Shown here in pieces: positions 33,381-45,170 of a stretch of 64,000 nt of DNA. A program made the position numbers and the translations under genes. Under the pieces are notes generated by a model. It was given only the letters and a program-made list of their open reading frames with translations, was not told the origin of the DNA and searched no databases. Every line of letters begins with the position of its first letter. Positions within the stretch are counted from its first letter, which is position 1. The stretch lies in assembly GCA_039000515.1 (NCBI GenBank), contig JBCFYV010000012.1:6158826-6222825 (forward strand), given 5' to 3'. This DNA comes from Timema cristinae. Lineage: Eukaryota; Arthropoda; Insecta; Phasmatodea; Timematidae.

Positions 33381-33745
33381 TTTCTTACTACCAAGATTCT
33401 ATGAACAAGGCCCCAAGTGTTCTTTGGGGTGGGACGCCATCACCCGTTGAACCTACGTATCTCGTGCAAGCGCGGGAGCCGGCGGCTTCCGGACATTGTC
33501 CGACAACAAGGGGAGGCTAATTGGTTCTAACTCACAAGTCCTGACCTACGTATAGAAAGACACACACACCCCTTGGACTCGTGGGCAAGGAGGGGTTGCA
33601 CCAAGACGATGAGCGACATATCTTTAATACAGAGGTAGAGCGTCACTAATCCCGGTGATGACTCTCTTGTCGTGCGAAGGGAGGGGTGTGATTGTATCTT
33701 AGCTGTGTCCTACGGGGGTAGGGCAAGGATGGACAATTTACAAGT
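33381..33745. other. GC-rich island of unknown nature
   Basis: About 360 bp clearly richer in G and C than the surroundings, including GCGCGGGAGCCGGCGGCTTC. No open frame, tRNA box or repeat family recognised. Possibly a fragment of an unidentified transposon. Confidence 0.4.
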
Positions 33746-33839
33746 GATAAATGTAATAGCTGTAGCTCTCTATAAACTGACATGTACTGAAGGCCACACT
33801 TACAAAGGAGCCAAATGCGTCTAGTGTGGTTTTTCGGAG

Positions 33840-33996
33840 ACAGGGAGGTGTACTGAAGCGTTTAAAATATGTTCTCTCACTCTCTCTACACAAATTGGGG
33901 TACATTTCCTCTGAATTCTGCTTTCCTCATTTCTACTTTATTAGTATACATATACGGTTACCATGAGCAGACAGTAAAACGTGTAGCACACCTAAA
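33840..33996 (+). mobile_element. SINE family B, 3' part
   Basis: Body motif TCTCTCTACACAAATTGGGG, then TACATTTCCTCTGAATTCTG, and a worn tail (GAGCAGACAGTAAAACGTGT and AGCACACC). Head lost or unrecognisable. Confidence 0.6.
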
Positions 33997-35070
33997 AATT
34001 GCAAAGGGAATAAAAAAGGTGAGCGCTATCGTGAATGGGTTATATATATATATAATGATTAAAATATTCCTAATACACACAGATAAGTCAATTTAGCTTT
34101 AGTTCAGATATTAGTTAATTGAATGTGTACAATGAACACTATCCAGTTAAGCATAAAAATGTATGTCTATCAAATTGACCTAATAAATTTTTTTCACTAA
34201 TTAAATATGTAACATAAAGCTACTTTAACTTCCTTTTTGTTTTGATTGTCATCATAAATATTACGAAAAATAAATGATCGCTATTTGTAACATTTATTAC
34301 TTTCTACACATACTTGGGGAACTTGTTGAGATCATAAAATCTATATAAAAGAACAAGTAACCAAATATAATGTATTGTGAGCACTAAATCTTGTATTATT
34401 TTCTACGAAACGTTCATAAGAGAACGACTCATGCACGTGTATATATATATATATATCATGTACATACTATTATATAGTTATGTTAGGAGCTCCGGCGAGT
34501 AACGTGTCTAGTTAATGTTTCAGTTCCATGTTTGTACATGGCATGAGTTTGTGTTATATTCAAATCTATGACTTTTATAATGTTACGAAGAAGGGACGAA
34601 GAAAAGACAGAAGGGAAAGATAGGGACAGATAAATAAAGCTAGCTGGAGTGGTGGGGGTGAAGCACTTTGATGCAATGTATGCTGGGAGATTTGAGGAAT
34701 CTACCTCATGGTCGAGTCTGTCACAACAAACGGTTGGCAATTGTACGTTACTGAAATCAAGGACTTGGGGGACTCTCTAAAAATAACTTAAAATAAATTG
34801 AATTATTTATGTTCTTAAAGTCAATGAAAGTTTATTCAAAGGTGATTTAATTAATAAAAAAACTATTTCTAAATCTACTAAATAACACACACAAAAAAAA
34901 CCAAATAAAATTGCAGAATGTCTTAGAGTTGTTTAATTTGTTCCAAAGGTTTCCGTGCAAGATGAAATGAAAAAAATCTGAGAAAATGACTTTCGCTCAA
35001 TGTCAGTCTCTGAACTGTATATATTTAATATTGTAAAATAGATTTTGTGTAATAATTTGTTTAACATAGT
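33997..35070. other. Intergenic, nothing recognised
   Basis: AT-rich with an (AT)n stretch at about 34438-34456. The open frame 34483-34740 (-) has no recognisable domain. Confidence 0.45.
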
Positions 35071-35079
35071 TTATATATA

Positions 35080-35117
<38 letters not shown>
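35071..35117. repeat. (AT)n microsatellite
   Basis: Nearly pure TA repeat with small interruptions. Confidence 0.93.
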
Positions 35118-35121
<4 letters not shown>

Positions 35122-35693
35122 TATATAATATGCTTTATACATATTGGTTTGGTATTTGTTGTTTATTCTTCGGGCGTTTTCCCGCCATTTTAGAAAGAGT
35201 CCTACCGTTTTTGGTTTCCCTCCGTTTTGAGAGAGTTGAAGGGGAAGGGGGAGAAAAAACTCGTTTGTTTTTGAGTGAAAGCAGGGCAGTTGAGCACGGT
35301 AGTCAGGGCACATAGGTTGTTTGCCAGAATGGGTGCACTAATTTATGCACAAATTGGAGTCCTAGTGTGTGTTGGGTGTTACAGGCCCTAAAGTGGCCTT
35401 CTTTATCAAAGAACAACAATAATTTGAGAGATGCTGCTAAGTCAGACCCTTGTTTCCCCATTCCTTCCAACTCTTAACCCAGCAACCCACAACGTAGGCC
35501 TCCATTGTCGGCGAACCTCAATTGGAATAGGTAAGCAATTCCTATCACAATTTGATATCGAATACAGTCCACTTTACTTGTTTTAACTGGTTATTTTAAT
35601 CGTTTGTTGATTGGAACTAACACTCAAGGTAGAAACAAACAAAAAATTGGGATGACATTATCAGTTGAAAATCAGATTACTAGGAAAACCAAC
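35118..35693. other. Intergenic, nothing recognised
   Basis: Contains overlapping short open frames on opposite strands (35116-35313 and 35130-35315) without recognisable domains. No transposon ends seen. Confidence 0.45.
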
Positions 35694-35947
35694 TATTAAA
35701 TCAGTGGTGGCTCGTGTATAGGCACCGCGGAACTGCAGCACCCCTATTTCCACTTGATATTATCGATAACATTTAATATAACGAGTCCTATTTTCTTTAA
35801 TTCTTTCTTTGTTTTTGTAGTACAGCACATATTCATTAAGCTTAATGTCAGTACTTCAGTAGCCATCCCCCAGTTTATGAAAAATATATAAATGTATTTG
35901 TATGGAACTGTGCGCTTTACGATGCCAGAGAAGTGGTGTTTGACTGT

Positions 35948-35963
35948 TGTGCGCATGCGCACA
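35948..35963. promoter_or_regulatory. NRF1-like palindrome in the hAT element
   Basis: TGTGCGCATGCGCACA, a perfect 16-bp palindrome matching the consensus for NRF1-type factors (YGCGCAYGCGCR). It is followed by ACATAAAAGG and a G-rich GGTGGGGAGGAAGGCGGGAC. This is consistent with the element's own promoter, upstream of the transposase remnant. Confidence 0.5.
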
Positions 35964-36206
35964 TAAAAGGAGGGTGGGGAGGAAGGCGGGACTGCCAGGT
36001 AGAGAGAGCACTGTTGCTCTCGTAGTGCCGGCTCTGGCGTGATGGCGGAAGGAAGTTTTTTTACTCAGCGTTTGTTGTGCTTAAATACTGTGTACCATAT
36101 TCTTGAATGTGATAAAGTGTAGAAGACTGTAGGATTAGATTATTATTCTGCTTCCAGCTATTCTATTTGATACATTTTTTTTCTGTTCTTTTATTTAAAA
36201 GAAAAA

Positions 36207-36347
36207 CTATATGCGATTGCAGTACTTTCAACGGAGAAAAATTTCCTCAACTGTCACCCAGCTATCAAGGAGAAAATTAATGAACTTTTTGCGCAAATTA
36301 AAACAAGAAGAATGTATTTCATTTCTAAATTAATAGATCTAGCTTGA
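36207..36347 (+). pseudogene. hAT transposase C-terminal fragment
   Basis: 46 codons in one frame, ending at TGA 36345-36347. The segment has LSTEKNF followed by INELFAQIKTRRM, resembling the extreme C-terminus of hAT transposases (pattern LSIEKD...FA..K.RR), which belongs to the dimerisation region. A pyrimidine tract and AAAAG precede it, so it may have been a final exon. The rest of the enzyme is absent. Confidence 0.6.
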
Positions 36348-36529
36348 ACGGTAACAATTTAAGTTAAAGTAAGTAAATCTTTTTTTTTTGTTTTAGATTT
36401 TATCAAGTTCCTGAATAAATTTTCTTTTTATTTATGTTTTTTTTCTTTTACACAATTTTAAAACAAAGGTTAAAATTTTCTGGAGCAGCACCCCCCTAAT
36501 TTTAGATACAAGCTGTCTCAGTATTAAAT

Positions 36530-36826
36530 TCAAAGTTCTGCTTGATTATATAGATACAGTTGCAAGTAGTAAGTCAAAAGTACCGCTACCACGAATCCAC
36601 GTATGTCGAATTCGTGTAAGTAGTGGACCTACCCCGTCCCCCCATGCACCATGACTTACGCCCCACCAGAATTTCCACATATTTCTCCTAATGGGACAAT
36701 GATGAGGAAGATGGAACTTGGAGGAGATTTTAACATATTCATGTGGACTGTGGCAGGAGAGAATTAAACCGTTTGAAAAACTCAATCGTTATTTACAACT
36801 TGGTTTGAATACCAGCCTCTACATCA
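36530..36826. other. Intergenic, nothing recognised
   Basis: Short stretch between the hAT element and the family A SINE. An open frame at 36546-36785 (-) has no domain. Confidence 0.4.
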
Positions 36827-36838
36827 TCGAAAACTATA

Positions 36839-37112
36839 TTATTATTAGCATCGCGTCTTACTACCCATTCGGGTTATACGCACTTAGGCTAATGTGTAAT
36901 GTTAGGGTGATTGTGAGATGAAATGAAGGACCTACAGTTTAACGTGGAATCCGAACCACGGTGGAGGCCTGGCATTCCCCACATTCACAAGATGTCTTGT
37001 CAGAGGTGAAGGAAGGGTTTGGTAATCAGATAAATCTTTGCCGGGACCGAGGATTGAACCCCGGCCGCCAGCACAGAAGTCTGACACCTTACCCCTAGAC
37101 CACCAGGTCACC
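36839..37112 (-). mobile_element. tRNA-derived SINE, family A, complete, with target duplication
   Basis: Minus-strand copy of the element at 25730-26017, differing at only a handful of positions (about 3% by eye). It has the same A box, B box, body and tail. Flanked by perfect 12-bp duplications TCGAAAACTATA at 36827-36838 and 37113-37124. Confidence 0.93.
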
Positions 37113-37177
37113 TCGAAAACTATAAAAGAAGATAATTATTATTTTATCCGCGTGCTCACTGGCTTGTGTTATTGCTT

Positions 37178-37758
37178 ACTAGCTTTTACCCGTCGCGGCT
37201 TCGCCCGCAATAATTGATAAAATCTTTTAATTTTTAACTAATCTGTTTTGGTCAAAAATCAAACTTTATTTTTTTCAAATATCTATGCGTTTTTCTCAGT
37301 TTTAGCTGTAAATAATTTTGCCGTATTTTAATTTTCACTTTTAAATAATTAATAATAAAAGAAATATATATTATTTAAGTTATCAATTATAAATTTTTTA
37401 TTTTTGCTTTCATAATTAGTAATACAAATAAATAAATGAAATAATATTTCTTTCGAAATATATAGCTAAAAAAATCACATATTTATTATTTATTAGTATG
37501 AAATTACGTCACACTAATTACTATTTACTTTAATTACAAAATATTAAGTCACAAATTCTTAAATAACATCATTTCAATCACAATATAATCATATATTTAT
37601 TATTATATAAAATCAAAGGTTTGTAATAGTCCTATATGTTATTCCAGGACATACTCTAACTACGTACAAAGTTTCATTCGAATCCGTTCAGCAGTTTTGG
37701 CGTGATTGGGCAACAAACATCCAAACACACAAACTTTCACATTTATAATATTAGTAAG
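37178..37758 (+). mobile_element. Interspersed repeat of unassigned class
   Basis: Begins ACTAGCTTTTACCCGTCGCG, GCTTCGCCCGC and ends with TTTCATTCGAATCCGTTCAG and ATTTATAATATTAGTAAGAG. This start and end pairing recurs as a non-coding repeat in many arthropod genomes. The middle is extremely AT-rich. I cannot name the class with confidence and could not define a target duplication. Confidence 0.6.
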
Positions 37759-38080
37759 AGTAAGATTGTTAAAAATTAATTATGAACGAATGTTTTGAGT
37801 GTCTAAGTATTTCAAAGTGCACTTCATAAACACAAAGTTATATCAAGAAGCAATTTAATAACCAACTTAACTAAGAATATTTAACACTCAACACCATCTG
37901 GGTATTTAAAAATAAAACATACTTATTTACAAATACAAAAACCTGTTCGACTAGGTATAGAACTAAGCTAACCTAGACCTATAATAATTTTTCTAGCCAT
38001 TTGACGTTGAAGACATTTGTGTCAAAGCTTTAATATATTTGTACGTTTAATGCTAACATAAAACAAACCGTTGTCTGACT

Positions 38081-38285
38081 CCATAGCTTAGTCGATACCA
38101 TGTTTGTCTACTTAACTAATAGGCCCGATTTCGATTACTGGCATTGTCGAAAAACATAATATTGGTAAAATGTGTGTTTACCCTTGTATAGTGAGAAATT
38201 AATGGCAGGAGCCTGAATGTCGTATCTGTTCTAGATTTGAGTTAGCTTAGCTGTTATATGCTGACATAATTAGTCGGTTCACAAA
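38081..38285 (+). mobile_element. SINE family C
   Basis: Head CCATAGCTTAGTCGATACC with TGTCTACTTAACTAATAGGC, worn B box GATTTCGATTACTGG, and body with CTGAATGTCGTATCTGTTCT. It matches the copy at 45883-46116 on its own strand. Confidence 0.65.
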
Positions 38286-39004
38286 GTTCATGTGAAATAC
38301 TTCATATAAATGAAAATAGAATCAAATCTGTTCCAAAAGTAGGACATAAAATGACATTCTAATTCACAACAGGTCTCCTTTTAAAAGTTAAACTTTATTA
38401 TATCCAACTAGATAATGGTATCTTAAAGATAAAAAGTAATTTGATACAACTTTCTCTCTATAACATTTTTGACAAAAGTTGGTCTCTTCAATTCTAAAGT
38501 TGGTTTACTACATTAAAACTTAAAGACACTTCACAAAAGTATTGTGCTTTAGTGCTTTATTTGGTGGTCACTATTTTACCTTCAATTAATTTGACTATTT
38601 CAAGTATGAAGTCACGACTATTACAATATAACAGTTTTCAGGCCTGTCTATGACAGGTTGATTATAATATTAAAGAACCTAACAAAACCTAACTGTCACT
38701 TAGTGAGCGTATGAAAGTGTGGGCTTTGTTTGTAAGAAAATATAGTGCATTTTCTTCAGTTATTACTAAAGAGTAATAAAGTGAGATTGAATTAGATTGA
38801 TTAAATTTTTACTAAGTTAAAAAAAAATCCGTCATGTTCTGTCCCGTGGTCTATACCATAAGTATATACAGTTTTATCTTTATATGAGCTTTCGGAGTTT
38901 TCGGAGCTTTCAGAGCTTCTGGAGGGTGTATAAAGACAAACACACATCGAGAAATTTTAGTATGTATATAGATTTTACATCCACTTAACTATTTCCAGCC
39001 TGTG
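38286..39004. other. Intergenic, nothing recognised
   Basis: AT-rich non-coding sequence. A local triplication of GAGCTTTC-like words at 38886-38920 is the only pattern seen. Confidence 0.45.
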
Positions 39005-39180
39005 GGAGTCTTCATATACCTTATAATCTAACTTAAGACTAGGACAGGCACGACATCCAATTCTTGGCCGTTAATTTATCAATGTAAAAGTAAAAAATCA
39101 TGTTTCACAAATGATACATTTTTTAGCCATGCAGGGAATCGAACCCGAATACACTACAGCATAGCTACTGCTTTCTTTCA
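39005..39180 (-). mobile_element. SINE family C
   Basis: Contains AGGACAGGCACGACATCCAA (reverse of the body) and AGGGAATCGAACCCGAATAC (reverse of the B box), then a worn head. Same order as in 45883-46116. Confidence 0.65.
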
Positions 39181-39317
39181 TAAAAACTTCGCCTTTAAAA
39201 TCAATCATTTTCTAGGTCAAGCATCGATCTCAGCTCTCAGAGGAGGAGTCCATTGAAAAACTTCTTACATCCCTTTGTCACGCAATCTATTCAATCCTTC
39301 GTGCTTGAAAGTGTCAT

Positions 39318-39578
39318 TCTCATCTTGTTTGGTTCACTAGTGGTGGGGGTTTGGTTCGAGTCCCCTTCAAGTGTACTGGAGGTAGTAGTTCTTAAATTGT
39401 GTCTCCGTCTTTCCCTTAAAACAAATGCAAGTACATTTATTCTCAATTCCACTTCCTTCATTCTTACCGCTAGTTCTGGGAAAAGGGTTACGTGTACCCT
39501 CCCCGAGAGTAGACTAAAATTTTGCCCCCCCATTTGTATTCTGTGTAATATAAATAAATCACCCCCTCTGCGTGACAC

Positions 39579-39616
<38 letters not shown>
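39318..39616 (+). mobile_element. SINE with (AAT)n tail
   Basis: B-box-like GGTTTGGTTCGAGTCCCC at 39348-39365. The body includes ACAAATGCAAGTACATTT, and a (AAT)n tail of about 36 bp ends the element at 39581-39616. The 5' end is approximate. The frame at 39253-39648 simply reads through it. Confidence 0.6.
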
Positions 39617-39620
<4 letters not shown>

Positions 39621-39674
39621 TAACAGGGTGCCAGAATATAAGACATAAAAAAGAAAAATAGTAATAAATATAAA

Positions 39675-39892
39675 TGTTTGGTTATACTACTAGGTACATT
39701 TTATGCAGTAAAATGAATGTTTACAAATTTTTCATGCTCTATGGTTGGCAGCAGTACTTCTATTTTTTTTTAAAATCATTGTTGTTGGGTTTTTTCGTGT
39801 TGGTTATAACTGTATTGGAATGGTTGTAAATCTTAATTTGTACACTATGAGAAAATTTATTAGTTTTAATGGCCAACATTATTACAATTAAA
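39675..39892 (+). repeat. 5' LTR (part shared with 3' LTR)
   Basis: Starts TGTTTGGTTATACTACTAGG. The shared segment ends at ACAATTAAA (39892). The full LTR probably continues into 39893-40130, but that part has no counterpart downstream to prove it. Confidence 0.85.
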
Positions 39893-40181
39893 TATTTAGT
39901 TCCTGCGGGTTCAGATAACGAGTCAGTTTTTGTTTCTCCACAGCTCAAATAACAAGTCATATTTGATTAAATGTCGCAGTTTGTATCCAGTGCATGGAAA
40001 ACAAGGCACTTAGATCTTAAGATATGTGTCTCGTCAAGAAACAAACTTCTTCAATCAAATGAGACCAGTCCAATTTAATCCCGTCCTGTATCTATTGTAA
40101 CTACCTTCCTCTTTTTCTTTCATTATAACACGTCTTTATTATTGTAGTTTTGCTTGTGTTTAAACGCTTTGTTATTTCAAC

Positions 40182-41560
40182 ATGGCCACAGACACAGATA
40201 TAAAGGGACTTGTAGCAACAAGGGGACAAATCAAGGCTATAATCACAAGATTTAAAGCGTATTTTCAAACATTTGATATTCAACAAAGTTCATTAATTCA
40301 ATTAAAATTGCGACTATCAAAATTAGATCAGTGTTGGTCAGAATTGGATTCATTGCAATCACAAATAGAATTGGTTGATGACAGTGACCTACATTTAAAT
40401 GAACGTGAACATTTTGAGAACACTTATTTTGATTTAATGGCATCAGTTGAAGAATTAATTCAAACACACTCCCATGATACCAGTTCAACTACCACAACAA
40501 ATTTACAAACAAATATGTCGGTCAAACTTCCAACTATAAAGCTGCCTTTTTTTAGTGGAAGTTACGAAGATTAGTTACCATTTTTTGAAGTGTTTAATTC
40601 ACTTATACACAACAATAAGTCACTAACTGACACACAGTAATTTCGCTATCTTCGCTCATCTTTGAAGGGCGACGCAGCCTATGTCATTCATTCTCTTGAA
40701 CTTACGTCAGCCAAATACACAGTAGCATGGAATTTAGTACAAGAACGGTTCCAAAACAAGAAAATAATTGTTGATAAACACGTCAACGCTCTCTTTGACC
40801 TACCAAAGGTGGAGAGAGAATCGCCCACTTCTTTGAGACAGTTATTAGATAGTACTCTAAGACACATCTGAGCTCTCAAGGCATTAAATCAACCCACTGA
40901 TAACTGGGACACATTAGTGGTTCACTTACTTGGTTCCAAACTAGACACGACTACGTATCGTGAATGGCAATGCGTGGCATCATCAGATCAACTACCAACA
41001 TTGTCTGACCTTACACTCTTTTTACAGCGTAGGTGTCAGGTACTTGAAGCTATTTCCACTAATCGTCTTCAAACCAGCAAACCACAAACAACAATGAATA
41101 CACATAAGCCGTTCGTGAAGGCGAGTTCAGTTTCCAAACCATTTGGAAACACATGTTTAGTGTCACAGTATGCTGCATGTAATTTATGCAATGCTCAACA
41201 TCCATTGTTTCATTGTGAACAGTTTTTGAAAATGTCTATTGAATATAGGTTCAAGCAGGTCAAAAAACTTAATTTATGTCTGAACTGCCTCAAGCCAGGT
41301 CATAGAGTAGGTCAATGCAAGTCAGGTTCTTGCAAAATGTGTGACAAATTACACAATACTTTATTACACTTTCCTGAAAATCCAACAATGGATAGAAAAT
41401 CAATATCTCTCAACAATGAAACTAATAAATCCATTGACCCCAACTTGCAGTCACAATCATCAGTGACTGTAACTCATTCTACAGGCACTGTCAAAAAACC
41501 AAGTCTGGTGCTTCTCTTCACCGCGTTGATTGACATTTTAGGTGCTAAAGAAAGGGACTT
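40182..41560 (+). pseudogene. gag: BEL/Pao gag
   Basis: Starts at ATG 40182. The first part carries the charged gag region ending KLPTIKLPFFSGSYED, typical of Pao gag. In-frame stops occur at 40572-40574, 40638-40640 and 40869-40871. From 40917 the frame is open and carries a cysteine-rich region with a CCHC zinc knuckle (C-x2-C-x4-H-x4-C, residues CLNCLKPGHRVGQC), a nucleic-acid binding motif, at about 41278-41319. A frameshift near 41560 separates it from the protease. It formerly encoded the structural polyprotein that packages the element's RNA in the cytoplasm; it is now non-functional. Confidence 0.88.
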
Positions 41561-41870
41561 CAATTACTTGCAGAGCACTGTTGGACTCTGGATCTCAGTC
41601 AATCTTCATAATTGAGGCATTATGTCAACGATTGGGATGAATCAAGGTTTTTACACATGTTACGGGTATAAATGCATCTACAAATGAATCTACATATAAT
41701 GTCAACACATCCATCAAATCCAGATTCAATGACTACAAATCGAATCTAGATTTCCCTGTTCTACCAAAAATTACTGAACAACTTCCAACCACACGTGTTG
41801 ACCTTTCTTCTTGGACAATTCCATCAACAATTACTTTAGCTGATCCTAAATTCTATGAGCCATGTAAACT
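41561..41870 (+). pseudogene. pol: BEL/Pao aspartic protease region
   Basis: After the frameshift a short stretch reads LLDSGSQS, the D-S-G active-site motif of retroelement aspartic proteases, near 41577-41600. Another frame change follows at about 41640-41665, after which the pol frame (open from about 41668) leads into the segment ending at 42231. Protease of this kind cuts the element's own polyprotein. It is broken here by both frame changes. Confidence 0.8.
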
Positions 41871-43709
41871 CGATGTTTTGCTTGGAGCTGAGATCTTTTG
41901 GGATTTGATGTTCGTAGGTCAAGTTAAACCGTCCAACGAATCACCCATCTTACAAAAAACAAATCTAGGTTGGTTTGTGGCAGGGAAGGTGTTTCGCGAA
42001 TGTTCATCACCAGCAACATTTTGTCATTTTGTATCTACACACAATATTGATTTACAACTTCAGAAGTTTTGGGAGATTGAAGAATGTAATGCTACACACA
42101 ACTACTCTGGTGATGACTTGAAATGCGAAATACACTTTTCAGAAAAAATATCTTGGACACCAGAAGGAAGATACATTGTTAAAATGCCATTTAAAGACAA
42201 TTCAAGGGAATTGGGGATTCAAAGGAGCTAGCTAAAAAAAGATTTGATCAATTAGAGAAAAGGCTTGCTAGGCAACCTGAAATACATGAGCAATATTGTG
42301 CATTCATGCGTGAATACGGTCTTCTTGGGCACATGGAACCATTGCAAGATCAAGACTTTTGTTCACCATCAAGTGTGGAATATTATATTCCACATCACCC
42401 AGTTTTTAAAACCTCGAGAACAACAACCAAGCTTCTCGTCGTATTCGATTCATCAGCAAAAACTAGTTCTGGATCATCGTTGAATGATATTTTGATGGTT
42501 GGCCCAACTGTGCAAGATGATCTCTTTTCTATTATCATACGCTTCAGAACGCACAAATGTGTGCTAACAGCAGACATTGAAAAAATGTACCGCCAAATCA
42601 AAATGGATTCGTCGCAATTGAATTTACAGAAGATTATCTGGAGAGAGAATCCTAGCATGCCTCATCAAGTTTATCGCTTGTTGACAGTAATATATGGAAC
42701 AGCTTGTGCACCATACTTAGCAACACGAACTTTGCAACAATTGTCACGAGACGAACAATACCATTATCCCATGGTGTCAGAGGTGGTAAGGAAGGACTTC
42801 TACGTCAATGACCTCATGACAGGAGTGGACACCATTGAAGAAGCTGTGACCCTTCAAATTCAGCTGATAGCACTTTTACAACGTGGCGGATTTCATTTAA
42901 GGAAATGGTGTGCTAATGAGGAAGAGCTGTTGGCTAACATTCCTCCAGAAGATAAAGAGATCAATCCGACTCTTCAAGTTGACCAAAATAGCACCATCAA
43001 GACATTGGGTCTGCTGTGGAATCCAAAGCGTGACACTTCTCACTACTCAGTTAACAATGTGTCACAGAACATAGTAAATCGAGTCACAAAACGAACAATT
43101 TTGTCGGTGACAGCTCATATTTTTGATCCATTAGGGTTGATCGGACCAGTCATCCTGAAAGCCAAGATTATCCTTCAAGAATTATGGCAGTTAAAATTAG
43201 GTTGGGAGGAATCGGTCCCAATGAGTTTGCACTCAAGTTGGCAACAATGCCTTTTATCGCTCACAAGTCTCGATAAAATGCAAATCAGGAGAAGAATTCT
43301 AGCAGGTGACACAACCGTCCAGTTGGAGATTCACAGTTTTTCAGATGCGTTGGAGTCTGCTTATGGCGCATGTTTGTATTTAAGAAGCACAGACTCAAGA
43401 GGTTGCGGTACAGTCAACCTCATTTGTTCTAAGTCCCGTGTAGCTCCACTCAAAAAATCATCGTTGCCAAGACTAGAATTATGTGGAGCATTACTATTGG
43501 CGGAACTTACCCATCGTACCCTATTAGCCCTTAACAAAAACATCACCAAATGTTTCTACTGGACAGATTCAACTATTGTGTTAGCATGGTTGGCATCACC
43601 ATCATCAAATTGAAATACATTCGTGGCAAAGAGAGCTGCCAAAATTCAAGAAATCACTGAAATTTAAAATTGGCGACATGTTAGAACGCATGAAAACCCT
43701 GCTGACCTT
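41871..43709 (+). pseudogene. pol: BEL/Pao reverse transcriptase and RNase H
   Basis: The frame at 41878-42231 is followed, after a frameshift near 42215, by 42306-43613. The RT palm has ADIEKMYRQI (motif A aspartate). The catalytic YxDD box reads YVND (42801-42812), so its first aspartate is Asn, which should abolish polymerisation. RNase H motifs follow: HSFSDALESAYG, LPRLELCGALL, and YWTDSTIVLAW. Two in-frame stops at 43611-43613 and 43665-43667 interrupt before HVRTHENPADLVSRG, the last RNase H block. The domain order and motifs are typical of BEL/Pao pol. Confidence 0.92.
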
Positions 43710-45170
43710 GTGTCTAGAGGTGTGTCAGCTGAGCAGTTGGTTCACTCGAGTTTATCGTGGCATGGTCCAGATTGGCTAATCCAGGACTCTAGCTTATGGA
43801 TGAAACCTATTTGCTCTCTGAAAGTTCCAAATGAAGAGGTGCTAGAGAGGAGGAAGAATAACACCACGCTGGTCAGCATAGTTCCAGACTGTGCGTTAAA
43901 TGATAAATTCTCATCGCTTAACACACTTGTACACATAGTTTCATACTGCTTAAGATTCATTTGCAACACCAGACATACTAACGAATTTCGTCGAAGGAGA
44001 TCACTTACAGTGAATGAAACCAAGTTAGCACTAAAAATCATAATTAAAATTGTGCAACATCAAAGTTTTCAGAAAGAACTTTTGGATCAAGGATCACATC
44101 ATCAAGTTAATCAAAAGAGCAAACTTCATTCCCTGAACCCTTTTCTAGACAACAATGGAATCATCAGGGTGGGCGGACGTTTACAAAAATCCAACCTCAC
44201 GCCAGATCAGAAGCATCCAATTGTGCTACCTCAGGGACACAAGCTGACAGAATTAATAGCCAGCAACGAACACTTGAAACAACTTCATGCTGGGCCACAA
44301 GCAATGCTCAGTGCACTAAGACAAGTGTATTGGCCACTGAATGGTAGAAACTTATGCAGGAAGATTGTGCACAATTGTATTAAATGTTTCAATGCCAAGC
44401 CCAGAGGTGTACAACAAATGATGGGAGAACTTCCCAAGAGCAGAATAGAATCTTCTCATCCATTTCTACATACAGGAATTGATTATGGTGGTCCAATACC
44501 AATACTACAAGGAAGAATAAGAAGAGTAGCGAAGAAAATAAAGAGTTACATAGCTCTTTTCATATGCTTCGCTATCAACGCTATTCACCTTGAACTGGTG
44601 AGTGATCTAACTACAGAATCATTCTTAGCAGCCTTGCGAAGATTCATGTCACGGCGAGGCAAATGTCTTCATATTTATTCTGACAACGCTACCAATTTTG
44701 TCGGAGCAAACAATGAACTTCTGGAACTTCGCAATCTACTTACTTCTGATGACCATCAAACGGAAGTGACATCCACTCTAGCCAAAGACAACATTGAATG
44801 GCACTTTATACCTCCAAGAGCACCCCATTTTGGTGGTTTATGGGAATCAGGAATTAGGCTTGTCAAATATCATCTGAAAAGAATTTTGGGAAATGCCACG
44901 CTTACATATGAGGAACTAAACACGATTTTAACACAAGTAGAGGCGTGTCTAAACTCCCGTCCTTTAACGCCTCTGTCCAGTGATCCTTCCGACCTTTCTG
45001 TTCTTACCGCCGCTCATTTTTTGATAGGAGAATCACTAGTGACCACTCCAGATCCAAGCCTGGCATCACTTCAGATGAATCGACTATCACGCTGGCAGCA
45101 TGCGCAACAACTTTCTCATCATCTTTGGGCCAGGTGGTCCAAGGAATACTTATTTTCAAGGTGGGCGGAA
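43710..45170 (+). pseudogene. pol: BEL/Pao integrase, C-terminally deleted
   Basis: Open in the same frame as RT. It has an HHCC zinc-binding region (histidines at about 44262 and 44286, CIKC near 44374) and then the DDE core: GIDYGGPI (first D), YSDNATNF (second D), and PHFGGLWESG (E). Downstream is LNSRPLTPL and a conserved tail up to WARWSKEYL. Then the frame passes into the 3' LTR at 45171, so the C-terminal region normally found after this point in BEL/Pao pol, and the polypurine tract, are deleted. Confidence 0.92.

Larger units (their letters stand above)
35702..36521 (+). mobile_element. hAT transposon, internally deleted, with 8-bp target duplication
   Basis: Starts CAGTGGTGGCTCGTG and ends CTGTCTCAG, with a perfect 8-bp flanking duplication TATTAAAT at 35694-35701 and 36522-36529, the size made by hAT transposases. 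The inverted terminal similarity is weak beyond the outermost bases. Inside are a promoter-like segment (35948-36000) and a remnant of the hAT transposase C-terminus (36207-36347). At 820 bp it is far shorter than a complete hAT element, so most of the transposase is deleted and it would need an enzyme supplied from elsewhere to move. Confidence 0.8.

Noticed and set aside
34483..34740. 85-residue minus-strand frame
   Set aside because: No domain, no start context, and composition like the surrounding non-coding DNA.
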